Source: Polaromonas sp. (GTDB taxonomy: Bacteria; Pseudomonadota; Gammaproteobacteria; Burkholderiales; Burkholderiaceae_C). Taken from it: a stretch of 46,032 bases of DNA. Each line of letters starts with the position of its first letter. The stretch's first letter is position 1. The stretch is taken from positions 1 through 46,032 of the forward strand of contig NZ_JAAFGZ010000028.1 in assembly GCF_010365105.1 (NCBI RefSeq). Reading direction: 5' to 3'. Below, piece after piece: positions 37,483-45,861 of this stretch. Under the pieces are notes generated by a model. It did not search any database and had not been told where the DNA came from. It worked only from the letters and a program-made list of their open reading frames with translations. The translations under genes and the position numbers were made by a program.

Positions 37483-38874
37483 TCAAGCGCTGAAAGTGCT
37501 GACACCGACAGGGGCCACAGATGTCGCTCCAGGGTCGATGAACACCGGGCGTTCAACCCGCTCTGCGTCAGCCAGCAGGGCTGACAGCCCCTGCAGATTT
37601 CCATGCTCCGCCAGTTCAGCCACGACGCAGGCAAAGCGGCTCCAGGCGGCAGTTCTGGCTTCCGGGCCATGAGCCCAGTCCATCAGGTCCGAGATAGCGC
37701 CTATGCTGACCAGGCCCGCGAGATGTGCCAACGTTTTGGCGTCTGGAGAAACTGTCGTTGCTGACATACTTTCCATGTCCAGTTTGGCGACGGGTTCCTG
37801 CGGCTCGCAATGAGCGTCCGGCCCGACTGCGGGATATTTTGCCGGAACCGTGAACTTCAGGGTCGTGCCCTGGCCTGCTTCGCTGGCAGCAGCCAGTTCA
37901 CCGTCCATCAGCCGGGCCCAGTGAAGCGCCATGACCAGACCCGCTGCATGGCCGTCGTCGGTGTGGCTGAAGCGGGCAAAGGGCTCGAAAATCTTTTGCA
38001 GGTCGCTCGAACCCATGCCCTGGCCCGTGTCCTGGACCGTGAATACCAGCGCCAGCGCCCCATCCGAACGTCGAAGGAGTTCGATTTTGAAAGTTATCCG
38101 TCCGTTTCGTGTGAATTTCGCCGAGTTGTGAAACAGTTCGAGCAACACCTGCCGCACCCGTGAACGGTCAATGTGAATCCCCGGCGCAAGCGGAGTTTCC
38201 AAGCTGAAGTCCAGGCAGTTGCCGTTGATTTTTGCCATGGCCTCGGCCTCGGCCGCCAACCCTTTTAGCCAAGCACCGAGACTTGTCGCGCCAGGGGTCA
38301 GTTCGTGCGCCTGCGTGCCTTCCAGGGAATACGCGAGCAGTGCCTCGGCGAGGCCGTGCAGCCGGTTTGCGCTGCGCAAAATGATGTTTTCATGCGCCCC
38401 AACGCCTGCGGCAGCGCGAACCATGGCCCTGGCATCCGCGCGGATTTCATCTGCCTGCTCTTGCAACTGGCTGTTGATGCAACCCAGCAGGTCGACCCGG
38501 TCGCGGTGAGCTTCGTAAGCAGAAAGCCAGGCGGTTTGCAGCGCATCGGCACGAAGTTCGAGCAGCGCCTCCAGTTGCCCGACCTCTTGCCGGGCCTGCA
38601 CCAGCAAGTCGGCTTGCTTTCTTGCGAAAGCTGGCACCCGAAAGAACAGGCGAGAAATTCGCCGGTAGAGAAAAGGCAGCGTGCAACAAAAAACAGCCAT
38701 CATGACCAAAAGAAGGGTAGGCCACCCACCGAACGGCGCCGGTTCAATAAGCCACAGCAGTTTGCCCTGCGCGCCCACCGATTCCCTGCCCGGTTCCCCG
38801 GCATGCGCGGCAAGGCAGTTGAGCCAGACCAGGCCAAAACCGGCCGGAGCATGTGTCTTGTCTGTGGGGGTCAT
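37483..38874 (-). CDS. Membrane-bound histidine-kinase-like protein without a phospho-accepting histidine
   Basis: A 463-residue protein. A membrane segment around residues 50-70 (FGGWPTLLLVMMAVFCCTLPFL) leads into coiled-coil-like helices. Where the H-box should be, DLLGCINSQLQEQADEIRAD and neighbouring sequence have no H-E/D-x-R-T-P. The ATPase domain is recognisable: LLELFHNSAKFTRNG, VQDTGQGMGSSDLQKIFEPF. Its last glycine box (GHAAGLVMALHWARLMDG) is altered. A C-terminal helical region of about 100 residues follows. It probably binds another kinase rather than autophosphorylates. Its ATG overlaps the upstream hybrid kinase stop. Confidence 0.82.
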   Translation of the reverse strand: MTPTDKTHAPAGFGLVWLNCLAAHAGEPGRESVGAQGKLLWLIEPAPFGGWPTLLLVMMAVFCCTLPFLYRRISRLFFRVPAFARKQADLLVQARQEVGQLEALLELRADALQTAWLSAYEAHRDRVDLLGCINSQLQEQADEIRADARAMVRAAAGVGAHENIILRSANRLHGLAEALLAYSLEGTQAHELTPGATSLGAWLKGLAAEAEAMAKINGNCLDFSLETPLAPGIHIDRSRVRQVLLELFHNSAKFTRNGRITFKIELLRRSDGALALVFTVQDTGQGMGSSDLQKIFEPFARFSHTDDGHAAGLVMALHWARLMDGELAAASEAGQGTTLKFTVPAKYPAVGPDAHCEPQEPVAKLDMESMSATTVSPDAKTLAHLAGLVSIGAISDLMDWAHGPEARTAAWSRFACVVAELAEHGNLQGLSALLADAERVERPVFIDPGATSVAPVGVSTFSA

Positions 38875-40352
38875 GCCTTGGCGCCCACTGTGGGCCTGGG
38901 GACCCTGTCCAGCAAGCGGGCCAGTGTGCGCTGCAGCAAGGCCATGCTCAAGGGCTTGACCAGAACCGCTGAAAAGCCATGCCCATCGCCCGGCACCAGT
39001 TCCGGCGCGGAGGTCATCAGCACCACGGGGACATCGGGCCACGTGGCACGGGCACAGGCCAGCACGGCCCAGCCATCAACACCTGGCATTTTCAGGTCGG
39101 TCAGGATGAGATCGGGCACCTGCTCGGCAGGCTGCGCCATCCGGCTTACTGCATCCTGGCCGCAAGGCAGGCAAAGCAAGGTAAAACCCTGGAATTCAAG
39201 GCGATTGCCCAGCAGGCTCCGAATTGCCGCGCTGTCGTCCACGATCCATAGTAAACGTCCCGCCCCCTGCAGGGGCTGGTCTGCATCCTCGCCGCTTGTC
39301 AGGTGCGCCACCGGCATGGCCTGCTCGCTGGACGGCTTGAGAGGAACGATGACGCGCACCGTCGTGCCTTGGCCTGGCGCGGTCAAGACCTCAATGTGTC
39401 CGTCCATGCGCAAAACCCACTGGTAGGTGACCACCAACCCCAGCCCATGTCCCGGGTTCGCAGGATTCGGGACGGCTGCCAGCCGCTGCCACGGATCGAA
39501 CAGTGTGTCGGCCTGATCCTGCGGCATGCCCGGCCCGGTGTCCCGCACGGTGAAGACGACAGGCAGCAGCCGGTCACCGGATGCGTTTGTGGACGGCAAA
39601 AGGTCCGCCAACAATTCAATCTGGCCACCCGAGGTGAACCTGGCGGCGTTCGCCAGCAGATGCGCCAGCACTTGCCGCAGTCGCCTGGCATCAACCACCA
39701 CGACATCCGGCAATGCTGTGGCCACCCGGCAATCGAAACGGTTGCCGTTCTTCTTCGCTGCGGTCGCGGCGCGTGCCGCGACATTTGCCAAGAAAGCATG
39801 CAGGTAAACCGGTTGTGGCTTGAGCGGCTCGGTCAGGACGCTGCCGCGTGCACAGTCCATGAACCCGTCGATCAGTGCCAGCATTTTTCTGGCGCTGCGC
39901 TCAACGCCTGACGCCGGCGTGAAACACCGGCCCTCGCGGTGCGCGACCAGATCGGCATAGCCCATGATCGCCGTCAAGGGCGCGCGCAAGTCGTGGCCCA
40001 TTCGTGTCAGCAACTCAAGCCGGGCGCGCGTCGCCTCTGCGGCAGCGATGGTGGCCTGGAGCAGCGCCTGGTTGCGCAATTCCAGCTCTTTTTCCAAGTG
40101 CAACTGCCGGGCCTGCGTGGCCTGCAGCAGGGCATGCTGTGCGGTCATTCCCACAGGGGCTCGCGCCTTCAGCGGGCGCGCCACACCGAAATGCAGCACC
40201 AGCCGCCTGCGCTGAAACAATGATCTTGCACACAGCAAAAGCGCAGCAGCAGCCATCCGGAAAATGGAAAGCAGCTTATTCAAGTTTTGCCCGGTCGACG
40301 GCTCTCCTGGGACTGCATGGCGACAATGCAGGCGCCGGAACCTGCATCTCAT
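38871..40352 (-). CDS. Hybrid histidine kinase (HisKA-HATPase-receiver)
   Basis: A 493-residue protein. After a hydrophobic stretch near 30-43 and a coiled coil comes HisKA with RMGHDLRAPLTAIMGYADL (His120), then an ATPase domain (LLANAARFTSGG, RDTGPGMPQ, GHGLGLVVTYQWV) and a receiver with Asp in LILTDLKMPGVDGW and Lys in VLVKPLS. The ATG at 40352 overlaps the stop of the receiver-AraC gene. The N-terminal hydrophobic stretch may tether it to the membrane. Confidence 0.9.
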   Translation of the reverse strand: MRCRFRRLHCRHAVPGEPSTGQNLNKLLSIFRMAAAALLLCARSLFQRRRLVLHFGVARPLKARAPVGMTAQHALLQATQARQLHLEKELELRNQALLQATIAAAEATRARLELLTRMGHDLRAPLTAIMGYADLVAHREGRCFTPASGVERSARKMLALIDGFMDCARGSVLTEPLKPQPVYLHAFLANVAARAATAAKKNGNRFDCRVATALPDVVVVDARRLRQVLAHLLANAARFTSGGQIELLADLLPSTNASGDRLLPVVFTVRDTGPGMPQDQADTLFDPWQRLAAVPNPANPGHGLGLVVTYQWVLRMDGHIEVLTAPGQGTTVRVIVPLKPSSEQAMPVAHLTSGEDADQPLQGAGRLLWIVDDSAAIRSLLGNRLEFQGFTLLCLPCGQDAVSRMAQPAEQVPDLILTDLKMPGVDGWAVLACARATWPDVPVVLMTSAPELVPGDGHGFSAVLVKPLSMALLQRTLARLLDRVPRPTVGAKA

Positions 40353-41158
40353 GAGGCTACCGGTACATCCAGCCATGCCTTGGCAAAAGGGTCGGACGGC
40401 GCTTGGCGGTACTGGCGCGGGGAAAGCCCGAATCGCTCCTTGAACGCAGTCGCAAAATTAGCCGGGTTTTCATAGCCCAGGTCACTGGCGACCACCTGAA
40501 TGGACAGGGTGGTCTCGCGCAACAGTTTCCTGGCCTGTTCCATGCGGACTTCTCGCAGATAGTCAAACACCGTCGCGCCCACGCACTGGTGAAAGGCCTC
40601 ATTGAGGCGCCGGGCGTTGGTGCCCACGGCGCGCGCCAGGCTCTTCAGGTCGGGTGGCTGCGCCAGGTCTTCATGCAAGATCCGCAGTGCGGCGCGAAAC
40701 ACCATGGCGTCGAGATTCGACACCTGTCCGGCAACGGCAGGCGCTTGGGGCTGCGGCGCTTCAGGCTGCCGCCAAGCCTGCAGATGGATGCTGACGCGCA
40801 GTCGCACCTCGTCAAAATCAAACGGCTTGGTGATGTAGTCCACCGCCCCCGCCAGCAGGCCCAGCACCCTTTCATCGGGCCGGGCGGCGGAAGTCAGAAA
40901 TATCAGCGGGATCGCCGCAGTGAGCGGATCAGCCTTGAGCAGCCGGCAGGCGGCAATCCCGTCGCAGGCCGGCATGTGGACATCCATCAGGATCAGGTCG
41001 GGCAGCACGATGCGGGCTTTTTCCACCCCGTCCAGCCCGTCGACGGCCGCGTACAGGCGATAGCCCTGGCCTCGCAGGTAGTCGGTCTGCAGCCGCCGGT
41101 CGTCTGCGTTGTCATCCACCACCATGATCCGTCGACCCTGGACATCAGAAGCATTCAT
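40349..41158 (-). CDS. Response regulator with AraC-type DNA-binding domain
   Basis: A 269-residue transcription regulator. The N-terminal receiver has DD at 15-16, Asp59 in LILMDVHMPACDG and Lys in YITKPFDFDE. A linker follows, then a C-terminal AraC HTH pair (about 150-260) with LSIQVVASDLGYENPANFATAF and FGLSPRQYRQ. ATG 41158 is preferred over TTG 41164. It heads the three-gene minus-strand set and faces the csgFG locus across a 676-nt spacer, so it is a candidate curli regulator. Confidence 0.9.
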   Translation of the reverse strand: MNASDVQGRRIMVVDDNADDRRLQTDYLRGQGYRLYAAVDGLDGVEKARIVLPDLILMDVHMPACDGIAACRLLKADPLTAAIPLIFLTSAARPDERVLGLLAGAVDYITKPFDFDEVRLRVSIHLQAWRQPEAPQPQAPAVAGQVSNLDAMVFRAALRILHEDLAQPPDLKSLARAVGTNARRLNEAFHQCVGATVFDYLREVRMEQARKLLRETTLSIQVVASDLGYENPANFATAFKERFGLSPRQYRQAPSDPFAKAWLDVPVAS

Positions 41159-41294
41159 AAGCAATTTTTACTTAAAAGTCAGTTATCTTGATTTGACGGA
41201 ATCCATGACGACGCAACGGTCATGCCAGCCCAACCGACAAGCTGGACATTGGCCATGCCGTGGCGGCAGTGCCCGAAATGCCCGGCAACTTTTT

Positions 41295-41311
41295 GCTATT
41301 TAATTCATAGC
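41295..41311. repeat. Dispersed repeat core GCTAT...ATAGC, copy 4
   Basis: GCTATTTAATTCATAGC, with a tail TGCGCAAACGGCTTATTTGATACTAAAA ending near 41360 when the unit is read in full. Its core differs from copy 1 by one base. Confidence 0.65.
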
Positions 41312-41748
41312 AGTTTGAATTGACACAACATGCGCAAACGGCTTATTTGATACTAAAAAACACTACCTGCCTGAAGCCCAAGCGTTTCCTGTGCAGTCGC
41401 CTGCTCTCATCGCCTGGTGAAGTGGCTCGCACAGTCAGTCAGCACGGAAACACCAAAGTCATCCTATTAAGAAAGTATTACAAGCCCGACAGCAAACTTA
41501 TCCTTTGTGCAAGACATGCCGGCCGTCGCCCAAGGCGTCGGTCCGCCAAGGCAATTAGCTGGGTGGACACCAGAATTTTTCCTCGAATGGTGGGGTCGAC
41601 GTCAGAAGCCACGACGTTAAGGTTCCATTCCCTATATTGCCAACGTTCCATGGTCCAAGACGCGGCACCAGGCACAACCGCACCCGTTCAGGTGTCGAAC
41701 TGTACACAAAATTCCTTACGCCAAAGGAATCCGTCCGTCAAACAAAAC

Positions 41749-41768
41749 TTCACCTCAATTCAGGTGAA
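41749..41768. promoter_or_regulatory. Inverted repeat ahead of csgF
   Basis: TTCACCT and AGGTGAA are perfect 7-base arms around CAATTC. It could be an operator for the nearby AraC-type regulator or a leader hairpin; nothing decides between them. Confidence 0.4.
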
Positions 41769-41834
41769 AGAATCATCGAAATTGAAATGTTGCATTCGGT
41801 TTGCCTCTAACTCAACCCACGGATCCGTATCACC

Positions 41835-42308
41835 ATGCCACATCAGTCGATTGCGCGACACCTTCACCCCAAGCCCCATGGCCGGTGCCTGTTTTTCATG
41901 GCCCTGACAGCGTGCGTGTTGCTTTCGGCTGGCACGGCGCAGGCCCAGGCGCTGAAATACACGCCCACCAACCCGCACTTCGGCGGCAGCCCGTTCAACG
42001 GCGCTGACCTGATGGCGTCGGCCACCGCGCAAAAAGACCTTAAAGCCTTGTCGAATGTGACCGGGCAGAGCGCCATCAGCGCCTTCACCAGCAACCTGGA
42101 CGCGCGCATCAGCGCCGGCCTGTCGCAATACATCAGCAACCAGCTGTTCTCGGCGTCGGGCCAAGCCGACAAGGCCGGCACCGTGAGCCTGGGCAGTCTG
42201 AAGATCGACTACCAGCGCGAAGGCACCACCGTGATCGTGGGCATGACCGACACAAAAACCGGTGAGACCAAAACCGTCACCTATCCCCTCAACACCTTCG
42301 TACCGTGA
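41835..42308 (+). CDS. csgF: Curli assembly protein CsgF
   Basis: CsgF sits in and under the CsgG pore at the outer membrane and couples subunit export to fibre nucleation. The mature protein, after a signal peptide ending near GTAQA, begins QALKYTPTNPHFGGSPFNGADLM, the CsgF hallmark that inserts into CsgG. The precursor of 157 residues has a rather long N-terminal region before the hydrophobic core, so a later start (ATG 41898) is possible. Its stop lies at the csgG start. Confidence 0.92.
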   Translation: MPHQSIARHLHPKPHGRCLFFMALTACVLLSAGTAQAQALKYTPTNPHFGGSPFNGADLMASATAQKDLKALSNVTGQSAISAFTSNLDARISAGLSQYISNQLFSASGQADKAGTVSLGSLKIDYQREGTTVIVGMTDTKTGETKTVTYPLNTFVP

Positions 42309-42316
42309 TAAACGCC

Positions 42317-43228
42317 ATGAAGCTCGCACCCCATTGGGCATCGGCCGCTTGCTGGTCAACGGGCCGCACAGCGGTTCAGCGCCTTGCGCTGGCCGCACTG
42401 GTTTCATCTGGCCTGGCGGGCTGTGCGGGTCAGCCGTTGCTGGTCACGCCGCCCACCCTGGCGGTCACCCCGATCAGCCAGGACCTGGAATCACTGCCGC
42501 CGCCGCGCAGCGAGTTCGTGGTGGCGGTTTATGGTTTCAAGGACCTGACCGGCCAGCGCAAGCCCAGCGACACCATCGCCGACCTGTCCACCGCCGTCAC
42601 CCAGGGCGGCGGCGCCCTGCTGGTCGATGCCTTGATGCGCGTGGCCAAGGGCAAATGGTTTCGCGTCGCCGAACGCGAAGGCTTGCCCAACCTGCTGCAA
42701 GAACGCCAGCTGATTCGCGCCACCCGCGCCGAGTACAAGGACGAAACGCCCATGGCGCCGCTGCTGTTTGCCGGCGCCATGCTTGAAGGCGGCATCATCA
42801 GCTACGACGCCAACACCAGCACCTCGGGCTTTGGCGCGCGCTTCCTGGGCATCGGCGGCAATGCCGATGCGCGCATTGACGAGGTGACGGTTAACCTGCG
42901 CCTGGTGTCGGTGCAGACCGGGCAGGTAATGCGCAGCGTGACGATTCGCAAGTCGGTCGCCTCGACCCGGCTGCAGGGCAATGTGTACCGCTACACCAGC
43001 GAGAACCGCATTCTGGAGCTCGAAGGCGGCGTCAGCCAGAACGAGCCGATGCAGTTCGCCGTGCGCCAGGCGATCCAGAAGGCGGTGTATGCGCTGGTCA
43101 TGGAAGGCGCCGAAACCGGGCTGTGGGAGTTTGCCGATCCGGTTCAGGGCCACATGCTGCTCCAGGAATACAAAGTGTCGATGCTGGCGACTCAGGCGGC
43201 GCCCAGGCCCGGCGTGAGTACCAAGTAA
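42317..43228 (+). CDS. csgG: Curli secretion channel lipoprotein CsgG
   Basis: Nonameric outer-membrane pore that exports curli subunits. A lipobox LAGC puts the lipidated Cys at about residue 36. The mature part shows the family pattern: VAVYGFKDLTGQRKPSD, FRVAEREGLPNLLQERQLIR, GGIISYDANTSTSGFGARFLGIG, and LRLVSVQTGQVMRSV. GTG at 42305 would overlap the csgF stop and is an alternative start; ATG 42317 is given. Gene order csgF-csgG is as in other non-enteric curli loci. Confidence 0.95.
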   Translation: MKLAPHWASAACWSTGRTAVQRLALAALVSSGLAGCAGQPLLVTPPTLAVTPISQDLESLPPPRSEFVVAVYGFKDLTGQRKPSDTIADLSTAVTQGGGALLVDALMRVAKGKWFRVAEREGLPNLLQERQLIRATRAEYKDETPMAPLLFAGAMLEGGIISYDANTSTSGFGARFLGIGGNADARIDEVTVNLRLVSVQTGQVMRSVTIRKSVASTRLQGNVYRYTSENRILELEGGVSQNEPMQFAVRQAIQKAVYALVMEGAETGLWEFADPVQGHMLLQEYKVSMLATQAAPRPGVSTK

Positions 43229-43279
43229 TTTAACGCCCGTTGGATTTGAATCTTTTAGAGGGTGGCCTGACGCGGCACT

Positions 43280-43317
43280 AAAAACACACGCTGTCGTTCA
43301 GGTCTTTATGTGTTTTT
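43280..43317 (+). terminator. A/T hairpin between csgG and the first curlin-like gene
   Basis: AAAAACACA and TGTGTTTTT are exact 9-base arms (loop of 20), ending in a T-run. It may partly terminate the csgFG transcript or act as the leader of the highly expressed subunit gene, which starts 18 nt later. Confidence 0.45.
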
Positions 43318-43334
43318 TAACTGAAGGGTATGTC

Positions 43335-44795
43335 ATGAGCAAGATTCAATTTCGCAGGTCAGCCATCGTTTTGGCTGTCTCTATGGCCGCAGCGGGTGGG
43401 GCGTTTGCTGCTGCAGGCAATACGTTGGAGGGTCCGGCAATTACGTCCGGAGCGGCAACCGTCAATATCAACCAGGTGGGCATCGGCAACGTGGTGAGCT
43501 CAAATGGTGAAGTTGGTGGTGGGGCGGTTGTTGTCGATACCGGAACTGGAGCACTCAATTTGACGATTCAGCAGGTCGGTGTAGCAGCAACATCTGGTGC
43601 CAACACACTTGCTCTGGCTGCCTACACAGCCAATGCCGCGACCAAAATTCGCGTCTTCCAGGGTGGTGACGTCACAGGTCCTGGCGGCACTACTGGTAAT
43701 GGTGTGTCGGGGTCAATCGATATCGGGGTTGATGGTGTTAGCACGGGGAACACCGCGACTATTACGCTTGGCTCCAGCGGCACCAAGTCTGATGCCTCAG
43801 AAATTCTCGTTTCCCAACAAGGCAATGCCAACGTTGCGGCCTTGACTTTGGGCTCTGCCGAATTTCAAGGCGTGATGCAAGTCGTTCAAAAAGGCAGCTC
43901 AAACACTGCCAATGTGACCGTCAGCGGTCAAACAACATCCAAAACCTTCAACATTGGACAGAGTGGTGATGCCAACACCTTGCGGCTGACCGCTGTTGAT
44001 ATGGGCGGCGATGTCACGGCCAACTTCGGTGGTATTGATTTCGGTGCCTTGACGACGACGTCTAACCCAACTGCAACTGACACCGTCGGTGGTAACAACG
44101 CAGCAACTTACGCCCGCACCACGGCCAACGGTGTTGCCGGGTCCACCCTTGCCGGTATCAATTTGGGCAGCACCGCTGGCTTCAATCTGATGGCTATCGG
44201 TAACACTAACAAAGTTCAAGTAGATCTTGCTACCGCAGATATAAACAGCAAAGTCAGCGTGCAACTGCTGGGGGAGGGTAGCAACACATTGGCACTTTAC
44301 GGTGCAGGTGGTCTGATCAACATGGGTGGCACAAACGGGGTTACCGTTGAAGGAGGTGGCTTGACGCTCGCGGCTTATGCAGACACCGGATCGACGGTCG
44401 CTGTGAATGACGTGACCTTTAACGGCAATGGCTACTTCAGCGCAACGGGCGGCTCCTCCATCAGCGTCACAGGCGGCACGGTCACTGCGGGTGGCATGTC
44501 CATCCTCCAGACGGGTGGCGCCCATCAGGCAACCATCACAGGCACGGGCGGTTCTGGCACGTGGGCCATCACCCAATCGGACGCTGGCATCAAAACAGCG
44601 ACACTGGTCAACACCGGATCGCTTGCCAACTGGACTGTGGCCCAATCGGGCGCTGGTGCAATGACACTCGAGATGACCAACGCCACACCATCGGGCGTTA
44701 TCAACGTCAGCCAGTCGGGCGCCACCAGTAACTCAGCCACCGGCATCAGCTTCGCCGCTGCCTCTGGTTCAACCTTCACGCTGGCCCAGAAGTAA
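43335..44795 (+). CDS. Large curlin-like amyloid subunit
   Basis: A 486-residue exported protein (signal peptide ending near AGGAFA), rich in Gly, Ala, Ser, Thr and Asn and with almost no charged residues. Imperfect curlin-type repeats with the Q-x-G-x-x-N spacing occur: INQVGIGNV, IQQVGVA, VSQQGNANVAALTLG, VQKGSSNTANVTV, IGQSGDANTL, MAIGNTNKVQV, ITQSDAGIKTATL, VAQSGAGAMTLEM and VSQSGATSNSATG. This is three to four times the length of classical CsgA/CsgB, and the spacers between repeats are irregular. AAGGG precedes ATG 43335. Right after csgG, it is the likely export substrate. Confidence 0.8.
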   Translation: MSKIQFRRSAIVLAVSMAAAGGAFAAAGNTLEGPAITSGAATVNINQVGIGNVVSSNGEVGGGAVVVDTGTGALNLTIQQVGVAATSGANTLALAAYTANAATKIRVFQGGDVTGPGGTTGNGVSGSIDIGVDGVSTGNTATITLGSSGTKSDASEILVSQQGNANVAALTLGSAEFQGVMQVVQKGSSNTANVTVSGQTTSKTFNIGQSGDANTLRLTAVDMGGDVTANFGGIDFGALTTTSNPTATDTVGGNNAATYARTTANGVAGSTLAGINLGSTAGFNLMAIGNTNKVQVDLATADINSKVSVQLLGEGSNTLALYGAGGLINMGGTNGVTVEGGGLTLAAYADTGSTVAVNDVTFNGNGYFSATGGSSISVTGGTVTAGGMSILQTGGAHQATITGTGGSGTWAITQSDAGIKTATLVNTGSLANWTVAQSGAGAMTLEMTNATPSGVINVSQSGATSNSATGISFAAASGSTFTLAQK

Positions 44796-44859
44796 TCTCC
44801 CCGCCTAAACCCGGGGCAGGTGTCTTGTGCGCCTGATCCGGGTTGTCTGCCTTTGCGTC

Positions 44860-45846
44860 ATGAAACCCACCCCCTCTTCCCAAGTTGTTGTCCTTGCCGC
44901 CTTGGCCCTGGTGGCCGTGGCATCGAGCGCGCACGCGCAGTCGGTGCTGTCGGGGCCTGTGGTGAATGTGGGCGGCACGGCAACGATTGATATTGAGCAG
45001 ACGGGGCCAGCCCGGCTCGGAACGCTCGCCAACCCGGTCTCGCTGTCGGGAACGGGCACCGAAAACCTCTCGCTGACTGTGGTGCAGGTCGGTTCCTATG
45101 GTGCAAGCCACGGTGCCTCCGAAATCAATGCCAGCGTGGTGGGTTCCGCCGCGAGCAGCACCGTCATCCTGAAGCAGGAAACGGCCGCGCAGGCAGCGGT
45201 CAGCGATGTCTGGGCAAAAATCGCCCTGGGCACGACCACAGCGGGCACCACGCAGAACATCACACTCAAACAGCAAGGCGATGGCGGCCGCGCCACCTTG
45301 CTGATCGACAGCGGCAGCCGTGCCACAGTCCACTGGACGCAGTCGGTAGCCGATGTCGGTACCCTGCAATCGACGGATGGCAGCGACTTGAGCGCTTACC
45401 TCGTGCAGAACGGCACGGCAGGAAGTGGCAGTTTATTGAACATCACCAACAGCGGTGCCAGCAACGCCTACGGCACCGTTGGCACCCCGATGACCCTGGG
45501 GGCCTTGAGCACGCTAACCATCACGAATACGGGAACCCACAACAGCTATGCCGTGAATGCGGCAGCAGGCAGCACGGTGGGCATCACCAACACCGGCAAC
45601 GCCAACACCTACAACATCGCCACCCAGCAGGCCGGCGATGCGCTGGCGCTGGGCATCAACGGCAGCAACAACACCTTTACTTTCAATTTCGACGCTTACA
45701 AGCAGGTCGATTGGACCGTGGGCGCCGCTGCGCCGGTGAACAGCGGCAATTTCCAGGTGGGCTCGGCCAGTGAAAGCTGGTATGTTTACGACACGACCAG
45801 CAACAACATCGCGGCGGCGGCCAACGCCACCGTCACCAAGCGCTAA
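44860..45846 (+). CDS. Second curlin-like exported protein
   Basis: A 328-residue protein with a signal peptide (cleaved near SSAHA), again Gly/Ala/Ser/Thr/Asn-rich. Weak curlin-like units include IDIEQTGPARLG, LTVVQVGSYGASHGASEINASV, LKQQGDGGRATLLI, LVQNGTAGSGSLLNITNSGASN, LTITNTGTHNSYAV and VGITNTGNANTYNIATQQAG. The tail (SESWYVYDTTSN) breaks the repeat and may cap or anchor it. GTG 44827 is an alternative start. It could be a nucleator (CsgB-like) or second fibre subunit; which one cannot be told. Confidence 0.72.
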   Translation: MKPTPSSQVVVLAALALVAVASSAHAQSVLSGPVVNVGGTATIDIEQTGPARLGTLANPVSLSGTGTENLSLTVVQVGSYGASHGASEINASVVGSAASSTVILKQETAAQAAVSDVWAKIALGTTTAGTTQNITLKQQGDGGRATLLIDSGSRATVHWTQSVADVGTLQSTDGSDLSAYLVQNGTAGSGSLLNITNSGASNAYGTVGTPMTLGALSTLTITNTGTHNSYAVNAAAGSTVGITNTGNANTYNIATQQAGDALALGINGSNNTFTFNFDAYKQVDWTVGAAAPVNSGNFQVGSASESWYVYDTTSNNIAAAANATVTKR

Positions 45847-45861
45847 AGCGCCATTTTTGCC

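Larger units (their letters stand above)
41159..41834. promoter_or_regulatory. Long divergent spacer between the AraC-type regulator and csgF
   Basis: This 676-nt spacer is lower in GC than its flanks and has no credible gene; an open frame at 41320-41907 on the plus strand has unnatural composition and overlaps csgF. It contains the dispersed repeat at 41295-41311 and, 67 nt before csgF, the inverted repeat TTCACCT-CAATTC-AGGTGAA (41749-41768). Its length suggests complex control of the curli-type operon. Confidence 0.5.

Noticed and set aside
41320..41907. Open frame of 195 codons on the plus strand between the AraC-type regulator and csgF
   Set aside because: The translation begins in the dispersed repeat, has an odd composition with no recognisable domain, lacks a ribosome binding site and overlaps the start of csgF in another frame.
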